Assembly: GCA_018970825.1 (NCBI GenBank)
Contig: JAGWVP010000122.1
Span: 1-8,143 of the forward strand
Direction: 5' to 3'
From: a bacterium
Lineage (GTDB): Bacteria; Desulfobacterota; Binatia; UBA12015
DNA: 8,143 bases
Shown here: positions 6,173-8,143 of the stretch, in pieces
How the letters are laid out: every line of letters begins with the position of its first letter
Numbering within the stretch: the stretch's first letter is position 1
Position numbers and translations under genes: made by a program
The notes under the pieces: model-generated
Seen by the model: only the letters and a program-made list of their open reading frames with translations
The model's database searches: none
What the model was told of the DNA's origin: nothing

Positions 6173-6177
6173 GCGCC

Positions 6178-6945
6178 TCAGGCCGGCTGCATGCGGATCG
6201 CGCCGTCGAGCCGGATCGTCTCGCCGTTCAGCATCGTGTTCTCCACGATCGCCCGGACGAGCTGGCCGTACTCGCGCGGCTCGCCGAGCCTGTGGGGGAA
6301 CGGGATCTGCGAGGCGAGCTTCTGTCGCCCCTCTTCCGGCATCATCGCGAGCATCGGCGTGTTGAAGAGTCCCGGCGCGATCGTGAGCACCCGGATCCCG
6401 TAGGACGCGAGGTCGCGCGCGATCGGGAGCGTCATGCCGACGACGCCGCCCTTCGAGGCCGAGTAGGCCGCCTGCCCGATCTGGCCCTCGAAGGCCGCGA
6501 CCGAGGCCGTGTTGACGATCACGCCGCGTTCGCCGTCCTCGCCGGGCGGCTGCTCCGTCATCGCCTCGGCCGCGAGCCGGATCACGTTGAAGGTCCCGAC
6601 CAGGTTCACCTCGATGCACTTGCGGAAGAGATCGAGGGGGAAGGGCCCGCGCTTGCTCATCGTCTTCGAGGCGACGCCCACGCCCGCGCAGTTGACGGCG
6701 ACGTTCAGGCCGCCGAAGGCCTCCTTGGCGACCTCGATCGCCTTGCGGATCTCCTCCTCGCTCGTCACGTCGGCTGCACGGAACCGCACCCGGTCACCGA
6801 GCGACTTCGCGAGTTCCGCACCGGTCGCCGCGTCGCGGTCCACGATCACGGCACGTCCGCCGCCGTCGACGATCGCCCGCACGCTCGCCGCGCCCAGGCC
6901 CGACGCCCCGCCCGTCACCAGCGCCACGCACTTCTGGATGTTCAC
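6178..6945 (-). CDS. Short-chain dehydrogenase, HSD10-like (3-hydroxyacyl-CoA / 2-methyl-3-hydroxybutyryl-CoA dehydrogenase type)
   Basis: A classical SDR of 255 aa. It has the nucleotide motif TGGASGLG (11-18), Asp36 at the end of the second strand (which favours NAD over NADP), NCAG (85-88), Asn114, and the catalytic Ser148, Tyr161 and Lys165 (YSASK). Several stretches match my memory of the mitochondrial HSD17B10 (type 2 3-hydroxyacyl-CoA dehydrogenase) family: VNLVGTFNVIRL, NTASVAAFEGQIGQAAYSASKGG, GMTLPIARDLA, TIAPGLFNTP and the C-terminal IRLDGAIRMQP. The offset from human catalytic residues is a constant 7. The likely role is oxidation of 2-methyl-3-hydroxybutyryl-CoA in isoleucine breakdown or of short 3-hydroxyacyl-CoAs, but acyl-CoA genes are not adjacent. 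The start is GTG at 6945, preceded by GGGAGGA at a 7-base spacing; an upstream ATG at 7023 would add an Arg/Pro-rich stretch foreign to the family. Confidence 0.92.
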   Translation of the reverse strand: MNIQKCVALVTGGASGLGAASVRAIVDGGGRAVIVDRDAATGAELAKSLGDRVRFRAADVTSEEEIRKAIEVAKEAFGGLNVAVNCAGVGVASKTMSKRGPFPLDLFRKCIEVNLVGTFNVIRLAAEAMTEQPPGEDGERGVIVNTASVAAFEGQIGQAAYSASKGGVVGMTLPIARDLASYGIRVLTIAPGLFNTPMLAMMPEEGRQKLASQIPFPHRLGEPREYGQLVRAIVENTMLNGETIRLDGAIRMQPA

Positions 6946-6952
6946 GATCGAG

Positions 6953-6959
6953 TCCTCCC
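6953..6959 (-). promoter_or_regulatory. Shine-Dalgarno site deciding the GTG start of the dehydrogenase
   Basis: Read on the minus strand this is GGGAGGA, seven bases before the GTG at 6945. It supports the 255-aa form over the longer reading from an ATG at 7023. Confidence 0.75.
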
Positions 6960-7029
6960 GCGCTTCGGGCGGCCCCCGGGACCGCACCGGGGCCCTTGAA
7001 CGAAAACACCCGGCGCCCTGCAACCCGCC

Positions 7030-7057
7030 CCGCCGCCTTGTCGCGGCCGGGCGGCGG
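7030..7057. repeat. 8-bp inverted repeat overlapping the candidate promoter
   Basis: CCGCCGCC (7030-7037) and GGCGGCGG (7050-7057) are exact reverse complements with a 12-base spacer. They span the -35 element and spacer of the promoter proposed at 7038-7066, so a protein bound here could block it. A simple triplet-like GC composition makes chance a real alternative. Confidence 0.35.
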
Positions 7058-7066
7058 ACCTACACT
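7038..7066 (+). promoter_or_regulatory. Candidate sigma-70-type promoter for the FmdB-family gene
   Basis: TTGTCG (7038-7043) is separated by exactly 17 bp from TACACT (7061-7066); each matches 4 of 6 consensus bases. The A/T-containing TACACT stands out in very GC-rich sequence. The predicted start near 7073 leaves a leader of about 65 bases before the ATG at 7139. Nothing comparable is clear for the minus-strand dehydrogenase operon. Confidence 0.45.
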
Positions 7067-7128
7067 CCTGCCCGACGGGCGAGCCCCGGGACCGCGGCCG
7101 CGCGTCGGCCTGCGGCCTCGATCCCCGC

Positions 7129-7135
7129 GGAGGAG
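7129..7135 (+). promoter_or_regulatory. Shine-Dalgarno site of the FmdB-family gene
   Basis: GGAGGAG lies just upstream of the ATG at 7139; its GGAGG part is spaced five bases from the start codon. It confirms the start at MPIYEYRC, which is the normal N-terminus of the FmdB family. Confidence 0.8.
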
Positions 7136-7138
7136 TCG

Positions 7139-7528
7139 ATGCCGATCTACGAGTACCGCTGCAGGGACTGCAGGCGACGGTCGCAGATCCTCACGCTGCG
7201 CGTGAGCGAGAAGGTCGACGAGGTCTGCCAGCACTGCGGCGGTCGCAAGCTCGACCGGCTCATGTCGCGCTTCGCGATGCCGCGTTCCGAGGAGAGCAGG
7301 CTCGACTCGCTCGCCGACCCCTCCTCCTTCGGCGACGTCGACGAGAGCGACCCCCGCAGCGTCGCCCGCTGGATGCGCCGCATGGGTCGCGAGATGGGCG
7401 ACGAGATGGGCGGCGAGGACTTCGACGAAATGGTGGACTCGATCGAGGCCGGCGAGACCGACACGGGCGACGGCGACGACGGCGGCTTCGCAGGGGGTGG
7501 CGACTCCGGGGGCGGCGACCTCGACTGA
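7139..7528 (+). CDS. FmdB-family putative regulatory zinc-ribbon protein
   Basis: A 129-aa protein whose first 40 residues are a standard FmdB/CxxC_CxxC_SSSS zinc ribbon: MPIYEYRCRDC with Cys8 and Cys11, then VCQHCGG with Cys30 and Cys33, together expected to hold one zinc. After this come a Ser/Asp-containing linker, an amphipathic helix rich in Met, Arg and Glu (about 73-105, with RWMRRMGREMGDEMGGEDF), and a low-complexity Asp/Gly tail (about 108-129). Many family members are only 60-110 aa, so the tail is an extension. The molecular role of the family is not established; the name comes from a regulator linked to amidase and formamidase genes. The gene stands alone, divergent from the dehydrogenase operon and convergent with moeA, whose stop lies 25 bp away. 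Confidence 0.88.
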   Translation: MPIYEYRCRDCRRRSQILTLRVSEKVDEVCQHCGGRKLDRLMSRFAMPRSEESRLDSLADPSSFGDVDESDPRSVARWMRRMGREMGDEMGGEDFDEMVDSIEAGETDTGDGDDGGFAGGGDSGGGDLD

Positions 7529-7553
7529 CGCACGCGCGCGGCTCGAACGGCCC

Positions 7554-8143
7554 TCAGAACGGCGGAGACGTCGACGGCGGACGCGATGGGCCGAGCAGGA
7601 TCGCCCGTGCGGGCGCCCCTGCCGGGAGGCGGCCCGGGCCCGGTGGCGAGACGACGAGTGCGTCCGCCCGTGCGAGCGAGCGCAGCGCCCCGGAGCTCTG
7701 GCTCGCGGTCGGACGCGCGACGAGCCGCCCCGCCGAAGACCCGAGGGTGCAGCGCACGAACTCCGTCAGGTCGCGGGAGGTCGCGACGTCGGCCTCCATC
7801 ACGACCTCCTCGCAGGACGGAAACGGTGCCGTCGCGCCGAGGCGGAGGCGCAGTGCGGGTGCCACGTAGAGGTCGAAGCAGACGAGGGCGGAGACCGGGT
7901 TCCCGGGCAGCCCGAAGAACAGCCGCTCCTCGCGCTCGGCGAAGACGAGCGGCTTGCCCGGCTTCTGCGCGACCCGCCAGAAGACCCGCTCGAGGCCGAC
8001 CTCGGCGAGCACCTCCTTCACGTGGTCGAAATCCCCGACGGAAACGCCACCGATGGAGAGCGCGACGTCGAAGGAGGCCGCGCGCTCGATCGACTCGCGC
8101 AGCGTCCGTCGGTCGTCGCGCGCGATCGGCAGCACGACCGGCG
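7554..8143 (-). CDS. moeA: Molybdopterin molybdenumtransferase MoeA, C-terminal part (5' end beyond the window)
   Basis: MoeA inserts molybdate into adenylated molybdopterin in molybdenum cofactor synthesis. About 195 C-terminal residues are visible and the frame continues past the right edge (reading PVVLPIARDDRRTL), so the true start is outside. Conserved elements are the GGVSVGDFDHV motif of the MoaB/MogA-like domain, FWRVAQKPGKPLVFA, and the FGLPGNPVSALVCFDLYV loop that contacts the pterin. The C-terminal beta domain (domain IV) follows, with DLTEFVRCTL and SSGALRSLARADALVV. It ends in a short Pro/Ser tail. A family member is about 400 aa, so roughly half is present. No other cofactor genes or molybdoenzymes are in view. 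Confidence 0.93.
   Translation of the reverse strand, partial: PVVLPIARDDRRTLRESIERAASFDVALSIGGVSVGDFDHVKEVLAEVGLERVFWRVAQKPGKPLVFAEREERLFFGLPGNPVSALVCFDLYVAPALRLRLGATAPFPSCEEVVMEADVATSRDLTEFVRCTLGSSAGRLVARPTASQSSGALRSLARADALVVSPPGPGRLPAGAPARAILLGPSRPPSTSPPF

Larger units (their letters stand above)
6974..7095. repeat. 12-bp direct repeat in the divergent region (copies at 6974-6985 and 7084-7095)
   Basis: CCCCGGGACCGC occurs exactly at 6974-6985 and again at 7084-7095, 110 bp apart, inside the 193-bp intergenic region. Each copy contains the palindromic core CCCCGGG. The copies flank the candidate fmdB promoter and could be paired operator sites, but such GC-rich words also recur by chance in this genome. 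Confidence 0.35.

Noticed and set aside
6946..7023. N-terminal extension of the dehydrogenase from the ATG at 7023
   Set aside because: The extra 26 residues are unlike the family, and the GTG at 6945 has a strong GGGAGGA site at the right distance.
6992..7024. Minus-strand promoter TTGCAG-N17-TTCAAG for the dehydrogenase operon
   Set aside because: Each element matches only 3 of 6 consensus bases; too weak to annotate, although the spacing is right.
7529..7553. Terminator between the FmdB-family gene and moeA
   Set aside because: The 25-bp spacer shows no clear stem-loop and no T-run.

Overview
The window is very GC-rich (about 70% by eye) and densely coded. It looks like a chromosomal segment of a Gram-negative bacterium. 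ExbB/ExbD-type inner-membrane proteins, a YceI-type periplasmic protein and an exported c-type cytochrome all imply an outer membrane and periplasm. The lineage cannot be fixed from sequence alone; a GC-rich proteobacterium or a former 'deltaproteobacterial' group (Myxococcota or Binatota-like) would fit, but this is inference. I see no RNA genes, CRISPR arrays, insertion sequences, integrases or obvious compositional islands.

Layout. (1) Positions 1-1844, minus strand: an operon reading leftwards, exbB > exbD > a 125-aa helical protein of unknown function > a 69-aa protein with one CxxC > possibly another gene cut by the window edge. A perfect 9-bp inverted repeat lies just after the stop of the 125-aa gene. 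(2) 1845-1940: a short divergent promoter region. (3) 1941-4266, plus strand: a tight three-gene operon with an exported DUF5666-like protein, an Xaa-Pro aminopeptidase (PepP type, all metal ligands present) and an exported YceI-family protein. (4) 4285-6945, minus strand: an operon reading leftwards, HSD10-like short-chain dehydrogenase > small exported mono-haem cytochrome c > leucyl aminopeptidase (PepA, M17). (5) 6946-7138: a 193-bp divergent intergenic region with a plausible sigma-70 promoter, an inverted repeat and a 12-bp direct repeat. (6) 7139-7528, plus strand: an FmdB-type zinc-ribbon protein with an acidic Gly/Asp tail. (7) 7554-8143, minus strand: the C-terminal part of MoeA, running off the right edge.

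How the genes work together: exbB/exbD form a proton-driven energy-transducing pair, but no tonB or tolR/tolA-like partner is visible. The two aminopeptidases are housekeeping peptide-degrading enzymes in separate operons on opposite strands. The dehydrogenase probably acts in branched-chain amino acid or fatty acid oxidation. No clearly new multi-gene system is evident. The least explained parts are the two small unknown genes behind exbD, the hairpin between them, the lone cytochrome between a dehydrogenase and a peptidase, and the two divergent control regions.
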